Assembly (NCBI RefSeq): GCF_011927725.1
Contig: NZ_JAATJC010000001.1
Location: 2,782,239 to 2,846,238 of the forward strand
Direction of reading: 5' to 3'
Source of the DNA: Sphingomonas kaistensis
GTDB lineage: Bacteria > Pseudomonadota > Alphaproteobacteria > Sphingomonadales > Sphingomonadaceae
DNA length: 64,000 nt
Numbering within the stretch: the stretch's first letter is position 1; each line of letters opens with the position of its first letter. The notes beneath the pieces are model-generated. The model was given only the letters and a program-made list of their open reading frames with translations, was not told where the DNA came from and did no database searches. A program made the translations under genes and the position numbers. Shown here in pieces: positions 34,303-42,830 of this stretch.

Positions 34303-36460
34303 AAGGAAAGCCGCGACGCTTGAGCAGCGCCGTCACGTCGGGGTCACGCCCGCGGAACTGGCGATACGCCTCGGCCCGGTCGGTCTGGCTGCCGGTCGAC
34401 AACAGGATCGTGCGGAAGCGGTCCGCGATCTGCTTGTTGAAGGGGTCGCCGGTTTCCTCGAACGCCGCCCAGGTGTCGGCGTCCATCGTTTCCGACCACA
34501 GGTAGCTGTAATAGCCGGCCGAATAAGCGTCGGAGCTGAACAGGTGCCCGAACTGCGGCAGGCGGTGCCGCATGGTCATTTCCTTGGGCATGCCAAGCTC
34601 GGTCAGCGTGTCCCGCTCGAACTTGTCGGCATCGACCACCCCGCCCGGCTGCAGGTGCAGCTTCATGTCGACCAGCGCCGAGGACAGATATTCCACCGTC
34701 TGGAAGCCCTGCCCGAAGGTGTCGGCGCGCTCGATCTTGTCGACCAGGCTCTTCGGCATCGGCTGCTTGGTCTGGTAATGCAGCGCGAAGCGGTCGAGCA
34801 CCGGCCGGGTCAGCAGCCAATTCTCGTTCACCTGGCTCGGATATTCCACAAAATCGCGCTGCGAGCCGTTGAAGCCCGGATAGCGGACATCCGACAGCAG
34901 GTAATTGATGGCGTGTCCGAACTCGTGGAACAGGGTCGAGGCATCGTCGAGGCTGACCAGCACCGGCTGGCCCGCTTCGGGCTTGTTGAAGTTGTTGTTG
35001 TTGCTGACCAGCGCCGGGTCGCGACCGGTAAGTGCGCTCGGCAGGCGATAGCTGGTCATCCAGGCGCCCGAGCGCTTGCCCTCGCGGCCGTAGGTGTCGA
35101 GGTAGAACAGGCCGACAGTCTTGCCCTCGCGGCTGACCTCGAAGGTGCGGACGTCCGGGTGGAATACCGGGACCGCTCCCGTATTCTCCTTGAACTGCAG
35201 GCCGTAGAGCTGGCCAGCGCTCCAGAACATGCCCTGGACCAGATTATCGAGCTGGAAATAGGGTTTGATCTCGGATTCCGACAGGTCGTACTTGGCCTTG
35301 CGCACCTTCTCGTTGAGGAAGCGCGTGTCCCACGGCTCGACGGTCGAGATCTTCGCGGCGCGGGCGAAGGGCGCCATGTCGGCAATCTCTTCCTTGGCCC
35401 GGGCAACCGCTGCCGGCCACACCCGCATCATCAGGTCCATCGCCCGGTCGGGCGTCTTGGCCATGGTATCCTGCATGCGCCAATGGGCATGGGTCTGGAA
35501 ACCGAGCAGCTTGGCGCGGTCGGCGCGCAGCTTCACGATCTGGCTGATGAGCCCGTTGGTGTCGTTGGCATTGCCGTTGTCGCCGCGGTTGACGAAAGCG
35601 GTCCACACCTTCTGGCGCAGCGCGCGGTTGGTGCCAAAGGTCAGCACCGGCTCGAACGCCGAGCGCGTGTTGCGGATGGCATAGCTGCCGGCGGGCAGGC
35701 CCTTGGCCTTCGCAACGGCTGCGGCAGCCGCCTTGATGTCGGCCGGAACCCCGGCCATCTCCGCCTCGCTCGCCTGAATGAAGGTGCTTTCGTCCGCGAG
35801 CAGGCGGGCGTTGAAATCGCTGAACAGCGACGCCAGCTGCTGGTTGTAGCCGCTGAGCTGCTGCTTCTGCGCCGGATCGAGCTTGGCGCCGTTGCGGACC
35901 CGCGCCTCGTAGGTGCGCTCGAGCAGCCGCAGCTGGACCGGATCGAGGCCGAGGCCGGCGCGATTGTTGTAGAGCGTCTCGATGCGGGCGAACAGCTTGG
36001 GATCGAGGGTGATCTCATCCCCCGCCGCCGACAGCTTGGGGCTCCACTCCTTGTTCAGTGCCTGGACCTCGGGGGTCGACAGGTTGCTGGTGTAGACGCC
36101 GAACACGCTGCCGACGCGGTCGAGCCGGTCGCCGGCCTCCTGCATCGCCTCGATCGTGTTGGCGAAGGTCGGCGCATCGGGATTGTCGGCGATGGCGCGG
36201 AATTCGCGGCGCTGCTCGTCGATCGCGAAGGTAAGCGCTTCGGGGAAGTTGCCGACCTTGACCTGGTCCCACGGCGGGACGCCACCATAAGCGCCGGTCC
36301 AGTCCGCCAGCAGGATGTTGTCGGGCACCGCCGGTGCAGCCTCGACCGGCGCGGCGTCGGCGACCGCCGGCGGCGTCGCGGCGGGCTCAGCGGCCGGCAC
36401 GGTCGCGCAGCCGGCCAGCAACAGCATCGAGGAACCGGCAAGGAGAACGGATTTCAGCAT
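34295..36460 (-). CDS. M3-family metallopeptidase (peptidyl-dipeptidase Dcp-like), lipoprotein
   Basis: A 721-aa peptidase. The lipobox LLLAGC (Cys ~18) marks it as a lipoprotein, followed by an Ala/Pro-rich linker. The M3 catalytic region has TLFHEFGHAINYLLSD with zinc ligands near residue 511, and surrounding family phrases VGLFYLDTYGREGKRSGAWM and YYSYLWSETMDADTW. Dcp-type enzymes remove C-terminal dipeptides in the periplasm. The ATG at 36460 follows AGAGG by ~9 nt. The 3' end is duplicated (see the repeat at 34261). Confidence 0.92.
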   Translation of the reverse strand: MLKSVLLAGSSMLLLAGCATVPAAEPAATPPAVADAAPVEAAPAVPDNILLADWTGAYGGVPPWDQVKVGNFPEALTFAIDEQRREFRAIADNPDAPTFANTIEAMQEAGDRLDRVGSVFGVYTSNLSTPEVQALNKEWSPKLSAAGDEITLDPKLFARIETLYNNRAGLGLDPVQLRLLERTYEARVRNGAKLDPAQKQQLSGYNQQLASLFSDFNARLLADESTFIQASEAEMAGVPADIKAAAAAVAKAKGLPAGSYAIRNTRSAFEPVLTFGTNRALRQKVWTAFVNRGDNGNANDTNGLISQIVKLRADRAKLLGFQTHAHWRMQDTMAKTPDRAMDLMMRVWPAAVARAKEEIADMAPFARAAKISTVEPWDTRFLNEKVRKAKYDLSESEIKPYFQLDNLVQGMFWSAGQLYGLQFKENTGAVPVFHPDVRTFEVSREGKTVGLFYLDTYGREGKRSGAWMTSYRLPSALTGRDPALVSNNNNFNKPEAGQPVLVSLDDASTLFHEFGHAINYLLSDVRYPGFNGSQRDFVEYPSQVNENWLLTRPVLDRFALHYQTKQPMPKSLVDKIERADTFGQGFQTVEYLSSALVDMKLHLQPGGVVDADKFERDTLTELGMPKEMTMRHRLPQFGHLFSSDAYSAGYYSYLWSETMDADTWAAFEETGDPFNKQIADRFRTILLSTGSQTDRAEAYRQFRGRDPDVTALLKRRGFPLK

Positions 36461-36593
36461 CAAGGAACGACCTCTTGGTGATTGCAGGAGGGGCAGTGCC
36501 GCGCTTCCCGGCGGAGGCCAAGGGGAAGTTCGACGGACGGATGTGCATCGGGGCCCGCGATAGCTGGCACCCGCTTAACCCAATATGGCCAAG

Positions 36594-37136
36594 CTATTGA
36601 TCGGAGAGGAGAAACGGGGCGAGCGGAAGCAGCAGCTTGACGTCCACAGCGACACCTGCCGCACGGCGCGCCGCGACGAAATTCGCAAGCTCCGCCTTGG
36701 GCACGAGGTGGACGACGATGTCCTCTTCCCCCGGCACGCCGCCGCCCTCGCCGATGCGGCGGACATCATGGGCGCGGACCAGGGTGAAGCCTTCGCTGAG
36801 CATTCCGGGCGAGGCATGGAAGTCGCCCAGCCGCTCGATCCTTCCGGCGGTGAAGCCGGTTTCTTCCTCCAGTTCCTTGACGGCGGTGTCCTCGATGGTC
36901 GCGCCGTCGCCGTGATCGCCGACCAGGCCTGCCGGCAGTTCGAGGCATGGCCCGCCAAGCGCTGCGCGAGGCTGCTCGACAAGGATCCACTGGCCTTCAT
37001 GCTCGGCCAGCACCACCACCGCCCGGATCCCGCCGACCCGGCCGGCATATTCCCATTTGCCCTTGCGCTGGGCCTGAACGAAGCGGCCCGCCCACATCGT
37101 TTCGGGCGGCAGGTCGAGGTCCGGATCGCGGCTCAC
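36594..37136 (-). CDS. NUDIX hydrolase (ADP-ribose pyrophosphatase-like)
   Basis: A 180-aa NUDIX protein: GRVGGIRAVVVLAEHEGQWI, then ELPAGLVGD and the Nudix box AVKELEEETGF (KELEEETG in place of the usual REUxEExG). Resemblance is to ADP-ribose/sugar-nucleotide pyrophosphatases (NudF-like, EQPRAALGGPCLELPAG). The start is GTG at 37136, overlapping the stop of the TPM gene by 4 nt, so it is the last gene of the lemA-TPM operon. The linked role with TPM proteins is unexplained. Confidence 0.85.
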   Translation of the reverse strand: MSRDPDLDLPPETMWAGRFVQAQRKGKWEYAGRVGGIRAVVVLAEHEGQWILVEQPRAALGGPCLELPAGLVGDHGDGATIEDTAVKELEEETGFTAGRIERLGDFHASPGMLSEGFTLVRAHDVRRIGEGGGVPGEEDIVVHLVPKAELANFVAARRAAGVAVDVKLLLPLAPFLLSDQ

Positions 37137-37810
37137 AATTCGATCAGTTTGTCGGGGATCTCGTTCACGTCCTCGCTGGTCTTGGGGAAATGGCGGGTCA
37201 GCACCTCGCCCACTTCCTCGACTGCAAGCGCAAGGCCGGTGCCGGGACGCCCTTCCCTGATCTCGCCGATCAGTTCGGCCATCGCGTCGCCCCAGCATTC
37301 GGGCGTAGTCACCCTGGTCACCGCTTCGTCGGCGACGATCTCGGCGCGGTGCTCGGCAAGGCTGAGGTAGATCAGCACCGCGGTCCGGCCGACGGTGCGG
37401 CTTTCGGCGGCGGCGCGGAACAGCGCGATGGCGCGGCGGCGGACCCGGCGGCCCTTGGTCGCGCCGGGGGTCAGCGCAAGCCGCAGCGGCTTCCATTTCA
37501 GGACCAGCAGGACGGCCAGGAACTTGACCACCGCGAGGATCATCGCAGCGAACAGCAGTTCTCCCGCGCTCGCTTCCGCGCCCCAGCCGAACAGCCCCTC
37601 CCAGGCGCTCGCAAGCCTCGCCGTTTGCCAAGCGCAGATCGCCAGCACCCCGATCATTCCGGCCACCGCCCAATGCAGGGCGACGTCGTGATAGCTGTCG
37701 CTGTCGGCCGACACGATGGTCAGGATCTCGCCGTCGCTGGCAGCTTCGGCCGCGGCGATGGCCTCGCTCACCTTGCGATGGTCGTCGGGTTCCAGCCGCA
37801 GGGTTACCAT
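37133..37810 (-). CDS. TPM-domain membrane protein
   Basis: A 225-aa protein of the TPM_phosphatase (DUF477) family. The N-terminal third has EAASDGEILTIVSADSDSY, two membrane segments follow (~38-55 and ~75-98), and the rest carries VGRTAVLIYLSLAEHRAEIV and the end typical of the family, GLALAVEEVGEVLTRHFP. It starts at ATG 37810, overlapping the previous TPM gene by 7 nt. Third TPM gene of the operon; envelope function not known. Confidence 0.8.
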   Translation of the reverse strand: MVTLRLEPDDHRKVSEAIAAAEAASDGEILTIVSADSDSYHDVALHWAVAGMIGVLAICAWQTARLASAWEGLFGWGAEASAGELLFAAMILAVVKFLAVLLVLKWKPLRLALTPGATKGRRVRRRAIALFRAAAESRTVGRTAVLIYLSLAEHRAEIVADEAVTRVTTPECWGDAMAELIGEIREGRPGTGLALAVEEVGEVLTRHFPKTSEDVNEIPDKLIEL

Positions 37811-38631
37811 GATCCCGACGCTCCGCCGCCGCCAAAGCTTCCGCCGCCGCCCGAGAAGCCGCCGCCACCGCCGCCGCCGCCGAACCCGCCAAATCCGCCG
37901 CCACCGCCGCCGCCGCGGGCGGCATGGCTCAGCACGTCGAGGCCCCACAGCACGACCATCGGATCGACGCCGCTGCCGCGCCGCCGCTTACCGCGATATT
38001 TGCGGCCCTGGCCCCGGCGCGCGAACGACAGGAACACGAAGCCGACCACCAATCCCCAGAAGACGATCGGGAAGATCCCGATGCTTCCGCCCGATCGCTT
38101 GCTGGATGCCGCCCCGGCTTCCGCTTCCTGCAGACGCTTGGCGGCCTCGGCCGGCGGAAGCCGCATCTGCTCGGAAATGGCAGCCACGCCGGCGGCGATG
38201 CCGCCCGGAAAGTCGCCGGCCTTGAATCGCGGCGTGATCGCGTTACGGATGATCACGCTGGACAAGGCGTCGGTCAGAAACACGCGCGCGCCGTAACCGG
38301 TCTCGATCCGCACCCTGCGCTCGTTGGGCGCGACGATCAGGAGCACGCCGTCGTCTTCCTCGGCCGACCCGATTCCCCATTCGCGGCCGAGGCGGTAGCC
38401 ATAATCCTCGATCGTCCGGCCCTCGAGGCTGGGGATGGTCGCGACCACCAGTTGCCGTCCGCTTTGCTGGTCGAGTGCCGACAGCTCCTGGGTCAGCGCC
38501 GCTTCCTGCGCGGGATCGAGCAGGTTCGCCGCATCGACCACCCGGCCCGACAATTTGGGAAAGGTCTGTGCGGTGGCCGGCGCCAGCGCGAACAGGGCAA
38601 GGGTGAGGGCGAGGAGGAGCCGGCGCAGCAT
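37804..38631 (-). CDS. YgcG-like TPM-domain protein with Gly-rich tail
   Basis: A 275-aa exported protein: signal peptide (~1-21, ATAQ), TPM domain (~25-160) with VVDAANLLDPAQEAALTQEL and DDGVLLIVAPNERRVRIETG, a membrane segment (IFPIVFWGLVVGFVFLSF, ~188-205), and a C-terminal tail of Gly runs with Phe and Ser ending GGGGASGSW, the hallmark of YgcG proteins. The ATG at 38631 forms TGATG with the preceding stop. Conserved partner of LemA in many bacteria. Confidence 0.88.
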   Translation of the reverse strand: MLRRLLLALTLALFALAPATAQTFPKLSGRVVDAANLLDPAQEAALTQELSALDQQSGRQLVVATIPSLEGRTIEDYGYRLGREWGIGSAEEDDGVLLIVAPNERRVRIETGYGARVFLTDALSSVIIRNAITPRFKAGDFPGGIAAGVAAISEQMRLPPAEAAKRLQEAEAGAASSKRSGGSIGIFPIVFWGLVVGFVFLSFARRGQGRKYRGKRRRGSGVDPMVVLWGLDVLSHAARGGGGGGGFGGFGGGGGGGGFSGGGGSFGGGGASGSW

Positions 38632-39131
38632 CAGTCGGCGCCCCACAGCGATGCGTAGACGCCAAGACCAGTCTCGATCGCCGCCGCCGGCCGCTTGGCG
38701 GCAAGCTGCGGCCCCATGGCCGCCGCGACCCGGGCCGCCTGCACCGGCGTCAGCGCGCCGCCGCTTTCCACCCGCACCATGCGGTCGTCGGGTCGAACCA
38801 TCAGCAACACCGTTCCTTCATCCTTGCGCTGGCCGTTGATCGCCCAGCCGAACTGCTCCAGCGACTGTCCCGCAAGCGGCGGCACGGTCAGGACCAGCAC
38901 CTTGCGCCTTGACGTCTCGCCGGCCTTCTCCGCCAGTCTGCCGATCCTTTGTTCTTCACCGGGTTCGAGCACGTTGGCGGCGTCGATGACCAGGCCAGTG
39001 GTCTTGACCTCGACGCGCAGCGTCGCATTGGCCCCGGTGCGCTTGGTCTGCCAGAAGCTGAACTCGCCTCCGCCCTGCTCCCCGCAGGAAGCGAGAGCGC
39101 AGGCGAGGAGCAATGTCAGGGCCGCGCGCAC
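38631..39131 (-). CDS. TPM-domain lipoprotein
   Basis: A 166-aa lipoprotein (lipobox ALASC, Cys ~16). The TPM domain spans most of the rest: VIDAANVLEPGEEQRIGRLA, RRKVLVLTVPPLAGQSLEQF and DEGTVLLMVRPDDRMVRVES match the other TPM proteins here. The start is GTG at 39131, 4 nt after the lemA stop. First of three TPM genes following lemA; the lipid anchor would place it at the periplasmic side of a membrane. Confidence 0.82.
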   Translation of the reverse strand: MRAALTLLLACALASCGEQGGGEFSFWQTKRTGANATLRVEVKTTGLVIDAANVLEPGEEQRIGRLAEKAGETSRRKVLVLTVPPLAGQSLEQFGWAINGQRKDEGTVLLMVRPDDRMVRVESGGALTPVQAARVAAAMGPQLAAKRPAAAIETGLGVYASLWGAD

Positions 39132-39135
39132 CCGC

Positions 39136-39723
39136 TTATTGCGCGTTGAAGTTCACCGTGGGCGCGTTCTGGGCGGCCGCCGCTGCCTCGAACGGAACCT
39201 TGGGCTTGGCGCCATAGATGACCTTCGCGCCGATCGCGTCGGGGAAGGTGCGGATGCGGGTGTTATAGCCCTGCACCGCCTCGTTATAATCGCGGCGCGC
39301 AACGAGGATGCTGTTCTCGGTCCCTTCGATCTGGCTCTGCAGGGTCAGGAAGTTCTGGTTGGACTTGAGCTCGGGATAGGCTTCCTGAAGCCGCTGCAGG
39401 CTGAGCGTGATGCGGTTCTGCGCGTCGTTGAAGGCGCTGACCTTGGACGGGTCCGACAGGTCGGCCGGGCTGAGCTGGATGCGATTGGCACCGGCACGCG
39501 CCTCGGTCACCTCGACCAGCACGCTCTTCTCCTGCTGGGCCGCACCCTTCACCGTGTTGACGAGGTTGGGGATGAGGTCCGACCGACGCTGATATTCGCT
39601 CTGCAGGTCGCCCCACTTGGCGTTGACGTTCTCCTCGGCCGTCGGGACCGAGTTGAGGCCGCAACCGGCCAGCGAAAGGGCAGCGAGCGGCGCAAGCAGG
39701 CCGAGGCGGCGAAGGGTCGTCAT
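39136..39723 (-). CDS. lemA: LemA-family lipoprotein
   Basis: A 195-aa LemA protein: lipobox LSLAGC (Cys ~21), then the family's four-helix domain with QSEYQRRSDLIPNLVNTVKG, a hallmark, and LQRLQEAYPELKSNQNFLTL plus LVARRDYNEAVQGYNTRIRT. Unlike E. coli-type LemA with a membrane anchor, it is lipidated. Partner genes for TPM proteins follow directly, the usual LemA-YgcG arrangement. The ATG has GGGGG 10 nt upstream. First gene of the operon; cellular role not established. Confidence 0.9.
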   Translation of the reverse strand: MTTLRRLGLLAPLAALSLAGCGLNSVPTAEENVNAKWGDLQSEYQRRSDLIPNLVNTVKGAAQQEKSVLVEVTEARAGANRIQLSPADLSDPSKVSAFNDAQNRITLSLQRLQEAYPELKSNQNFLTLQSQIEGTENSILVARRDYNEAVQGYNTRIRTFPDAIGAKVIYGAKPKVPFEAAAAAQNAPTVNFNAQ

Positions 39724-39791
39724 GGTGGTGTTCCCCCTGAGGAATTGACTGCTGGTGCCTTACGTAGGTGGGACACCGGCCGGCTGCAATG

Positions 39792-41909
39792 CTACTTCGG
39801 CCGGCCGGTGTAGCCCGCGGCCTGGCGCAGTGCGTCGCCGTCCATCACCACCCCGTTGCTGACCACCGTCAACACCCGCCGCAGCGCGCCGAGATCCTTG
39901 CTGACGTCGCCGTCGACGAGGATCAGGTCGGCTTCCTTGCCGACCGCGATGGATCCGGTGCGCGCCTCGGCGCCGACCAGCCTGGCCGGGTTGATGGTGG
40001 CGGTCTGCAGCGCCGCCGCCTTGCTGAGTCCGCCCTGCTCGTAGAGTTCGAGCTCGCGGACCAGTTCACGGCCCTCGCCGTCGGTCCCGGCGACGATCGG
40101 CACGCTCGCCTTGTGCAGCGCGCCGGTCAGCTCGACCAGCTTGGCGAAGCTCTTGCGGTAATCGTCGCGGGTCAAATTCTCGATCAGCGGGTGTCCGCTG
40201 GCCCTGAACCCGCGGGCGACCAGCGGCGGCACGCTGTCGGCATAGGCCGCGACGGGGGCCTGCGGTGTGCCGCCATCGGCAACGAGGGTGGATTCGAACA
40301 CCACCAGGCTGGGATCGACCCAAGTGCCTTTCCGCTTCAGCTCGGCCAGCATGGCGTGCGCTTCCGCACTGTTGAGGTCGAGGCTGCGGGCATATTTCGC
40401 CGGCCCCTCGATCCGGGCCGCGGTATTGGCCTTGTCGACCACCGCTTGCGGCATCAGCTGCATGACGACGAAGTTGATGTGGGTCAGTTCGTCATAGCCG
40501 GCCCGCACCGCCTCCAGTGGCCGCATCCGGGCCGGCACGTGGCCGTTGACGTGAAGCCCCAGCTTCTTCGCCTCGGCGGCGGCCGGGGCGATCCAGGCCG
40601 GATCCATCGAGGTGTAGAATTTCACCCCCCACAGGCCCTTGGCCTTGATCATCCGAACGGCTTCCACCGCCTCCGCCGCGCTCGACACGGTGGTCGCGCC
40701 CTGCGCCGCAAGCGGGTCCTTGCGGTCGACGATCGCCTGGAACCAGCCCTCGCCGCCAAGCAGGGTGCCGGCCTTTTGCGCGGCCATCAGCCGTTCGGCA
40801 TCCTCGATGCTGCTTCCGGGGCTGCGATAGTTGACGATGCCGGTGGCCAGGTTGCCGATCAGCGCCCGCTCGCTGCCGGCATGGCGATGCGCATCCCACA
40901 AGCCCGGCACCAGGCTCTTGCCCGCTCCGTCGATGCTTCGCGCCCCGGCCGGCGCCTTGAGCGATCCGGCGCGGCCGATGCGCGCGATCTTACCGTCCTG
41001 CACCAGTACCGCCTGCCCCGGCACGAAGCGGCCGCCATCGGCATCGAACAGGGTGACGTTGTCGAACAGGACCGGGGCGCGGTTGACGGGATCGAGGAAC
41101 TTGGCGGCGACCGCCGTCACTTGGCTGCGCTCATAATCCCGCTGGATCGGGCGCAGCACCTTGGGCGCTTCCTCATAGCCGGCGGGGACGAACGAGATCC
41201 AGCCGACCGAGCCCCACGGCTCGCCCTTCTCGTCGACCCAGCTGGAGGACGGCGCCATGCCGAAGCCGCGGGTCTGGACCAGGCGCAGCGTTTTTGGTCC
41301 CCCCGGCCCCTGCACCGTCGCCGAGACGCCAGTCTGCTCGAGGAACGCCCGCCCGACCGGAAGCAGCGGAACCCCCGCCGCACCGCTCTTGCGAAGCGCC
41401 GCCCCGAGCGCCGCTTCCATCAGGAACGGCGGAGCGCCATTGTCGACATAAAAGCCGGTAAGCGGGGCCGAGCCGCTGTCCGCGGCCGCCTTCCAGGTCG
41501 CAACGCCGTCCGGGCCGACGCTCATCGTCTCTGCGGCATCGCCTTCGGGCGACACGCCGCGCACCACCAGCGAGGCCGGGAAGCCCGCCTGGTTCAGGCG
41601 GACGACGCCGTCGGTTTCCGTGATCCACCCGCGCAGCGACATGGAAAAGCGCCCGGCCCGGCTGCCGTCGGGCTGGTCCCACAGCCACGCATCGCCATGC
41701 TTGGCCGAATCGGACACGACCACGAAATGCTGGGCGCCGGCCGGCGGGACCAGCAGCTTTTCCTTGGGCAGCGGCACGCTTCCGGGGCCCGGCGGGTCCT
41801 GCGACAGGCCGGCGTGGATGCGCCCGTCCAGTTCCTCGCCAGGGTGGGCGGCAAGCGCGGCGCTCGAGGTGGTGAGCAGCAAAGCGGCAGCGGCGAGTGA
41901 AAGGCGCAT
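39792..41909 (-). CDS. Exported amidohydrolase-family protein
   Basis: A 705-aa secreted protein. Signal peptide (~1-20, AALA). The C-terminal half is an amidohydrolase barrel: VTLFDADGGRFVPGQAVLVQ, GKSLVPGLWDAHRHAGS (HxH-like first metal motif), LHVNGHVPARM, IVAGTDGEGRELV and the tail ARTGSIAVGKEADLILVDGD. The N-terminal ~260 residues are beta-rich and unassigned. Members act as imidazolonepropionase-like or prolidase-like hydrolases; the substrate is not predictable. The ATG at 41909 has a GGGGGG run upstream. No clear operon partner. Confidence 0.87.
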   Translation of the reverse strand: MRLSLAAAALLLTTSSAALAAHPGEELDGRIHAGLSQDPPGPGSVPLPKEKLLVPPAGAQHFVVVSDSAKHGDAWLWDQPDGSRAGRFSMSLRGWITETDGVVRLNQAGFPASLVVRGVSPEGDAAETMSVGPDGVATWKAAADSGSAPLTGFYVDNGAPPFLMEAALGAALRKSGAAGVPLLPVGRAFLEQTGVSATVQGPGGPKTLRLVQTRGFGMAPSSSWVDEKGEPWGSVGWISFVPAGYEEAPKVLRPIQRDYERSQVTAVAAKFLDPVNRAPVLFDNVTLFDADGGRFVPGQAVLVQDGKIARIGRAGSLKAPAGARSIDGAGKSLVPGLWDAHRHAGSERALIGNLATGIVNYRSPGSSIEDAERLMAAQKAGTLLGGEGWFQAIVDRKDPLAAQGATTVSSAAEAVEAVRMIKAKGLWGVKFYTSMDPAWIAPAAAEAKKLGLHVNGHVPARMRPLEAVRAGYDELTHINFVVMQLMPQAVVDKANTAARIEGPAKYARSLDLNSAEAHAMLAELKRKGTWVDPSLVVFESTLVADGGTPQAPVAAYADSVPPLVARGFRASGHPLIENLTRDDYRKSFAKLVELTGALHKASVPIVAGTDGEGRELVRELELYEQGGLSKAAALQTATINPARLVGAEARTGSIAVGKEADLILVDGDVSKDLGALRRVLTVVSNGVVMDGDALRQAAGYTGRPK

Positions 41910-41957
41910 GGTTTCCCCCCAAAATGATGACGGGAAGCTTGCACGGCGCGACTGCAA

Positions 41958-41994
41958 AGAAAAGGTGGGAGGCTTCTGTTGCCCGGTGCCTCCC
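41958..41994 (-). terminator. Intrinsic terminator of ssrA
   Basis: GGGAGGC (41994-41988 on minus) pairs with GCCTCCC (41973-41967), followed on the minus strand by ACCTTTTCTTT. Confidence 0.8.
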
Positions 41995-42290
41995 GTACCG
42001 CTGGAATCCGATTCTGTTGCCCGGTTCGGTCCAACCGCGCTTAAGCTTTGTAACGTCTGACCGTTAGGCCGTCAGTTACGCAGCAATCGCGAGCGCCTCG
42101 TTATCGTTGGCACTTGTGAGAATGACCGTTTTAGGGCCGATCCAAGCCCGCTGGCAGCAAGCACTTTACCACATCCGTCGATCCTGTTTCGCCCCCATCA
42201 GCAACGGCGAGACGTGAAAAATTCGCCGCTGCTGGTGGAGGCGCCGGGGTACTGCCCCCCGGGTCCGAAATGCTTATTTCTACCTACACT
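41995..42290 (-). ncRNA. ssrA: Transfer-messenger RNA, permuted two-piece form (ends approximate)
   Basis: The minus strand encodes the tag ANDNEALAIAA: resume codon GCC at 42111-42109 to TAA at 42078-42076. Permuted order is clear. The acceptor piece comes first and ends CGCCTCCACCA with CCA at 42235-42233; a 36-nt spacer follows; the coding piece then begins GGGGGCG at 42196 with the tmRNA-like GGATCGACGG just after. GGGGGCG pairs with CGCCTCC to form the 7-bp acceptor stem. The T arm is CGGGG-GGCAGTA-CCCCG with an unusual T-loop. Two-piece tmRNAs are known in alphaproteobacteria; they rescue stalled ribosomes with SmpB. The 5' end of the acceptor piece and 3' end of the coding piece are estimates from promoter and terminator. 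Confidence 0.93.
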
Positions 42291-42295
42291 CTACC

Positions 42296-42323
42296 AGCAT
42301 AGCCGGTTGCCCGGCCCGGCCAA
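42296..42323 (-). promoter_or_regulatory. Candidate sigma-70 promoter of ssrA
   Basis: TTGGCC (42323-42318), 16 nt, TATGCT (42301-42296) on the minus strand. Transcription would start near 42290, just before the acceptor piece. Both boxes are imperfect. Confidence 0.4.
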
Positions 42324-42362
42324 TGTAGGCGCATGGGTTCCGCATTCCAAGTGATGCGTGAC

Positions 42363-42388
42363 GGAACCGAAAGGATTGGGCTGGCGTT
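42363..42388 (+). promoter_or_regulatory. EcfG-type promoter, perfect GGAAC-N17-CGTT
   Basis: GGAAC at 42363-42367 and CGTT at 42385-42388 are separated by exactly 17 nt, the full consensus of the alphaproteobacterial general stress sigma factor. It lies ~60 nt before the lipoprotein at 42448. Confidence 0.72.
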
Positions 42389-42447
42389 GGGCGCCCTCAA
42401 GCGGGTAAAGAACCGCGGGTCACAAGAACCATAAGGGGAGTACCAAT

Positions 42448-42738
42448 ATGAAGAAGCTTTCTTTCGCGCTCGTCGGCGCCGCCAGCCTCGCTCTCGCCGC
42501 TTGCGGCGGCAAGGGCGACGATTCGCTCGGTGACAACGTCAACGACAACTACGAAGCCGCTGCCGACAACCTGGAAGCGATGGCTGACAACACCACCAAC
42601 GGCGCCGAAGCCGCCAGCCTCGAGAACCAGGCCGACGCCCTCGAGGCCGAAGGCGATCGCAAGGAAGACGCGATCGACGACGCCGACGTCAACGCCGCCA
42701 ACGGCGCTGGCGCGGCTGCTGCCGTGAACGCGATGTAA
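42448..42738 (+). CDS. Small Ala/Asp/Asn-rich lipoprotein, probably stress-induced
   Basis: A 96-aa lipoprotein: lipobox ALAACG (Cys ~19), then a low-complexity acidic region rich in Ala, Asn, Asp and Glu (GDNVNDNYEAAADNLEAMAD) with a heptad-like helical pattern. No catalytic domain. The ATG has AAGGGGAG 8 nt upstream. A perfect EcfG promoter lies upstream and a strong terminator downstream, so it is a one-gene unit likely induced by general stress. Similar small lipoproteins are frequent in sphingomonads; function unknown. Confidence 0.85.
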   Translation: MKKLSFALVGAASLALAACGGKGDDSLGDNVNDNYEAAADNLEAMADNTTNGAEAASLENQADALEAEGDRKEDAIDDADVNAANGAGAAAAVNAM

Positions 42739-42765
42739 TCAATCGCTTCCTGAGCGATTGGGACG

Positions 42766-42804
42766 GGCCGGTCTCCCCACTGCGGGAGGCCGGCCTTTTC
42801 TTTT
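42766..42804 (+). terminator. Intrinsic terminator after the small lipoprotein
   Basis: A 12-bp stem (42766-42777 with 42784-42795, one G-T pair) is followed by TTTTCTTTT. It lies 28 nt past the stop. Confidence 0.88.
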
Positions 42805-42830
42805 GCCCTTCCGCGCCTCATCTCCCGGAC

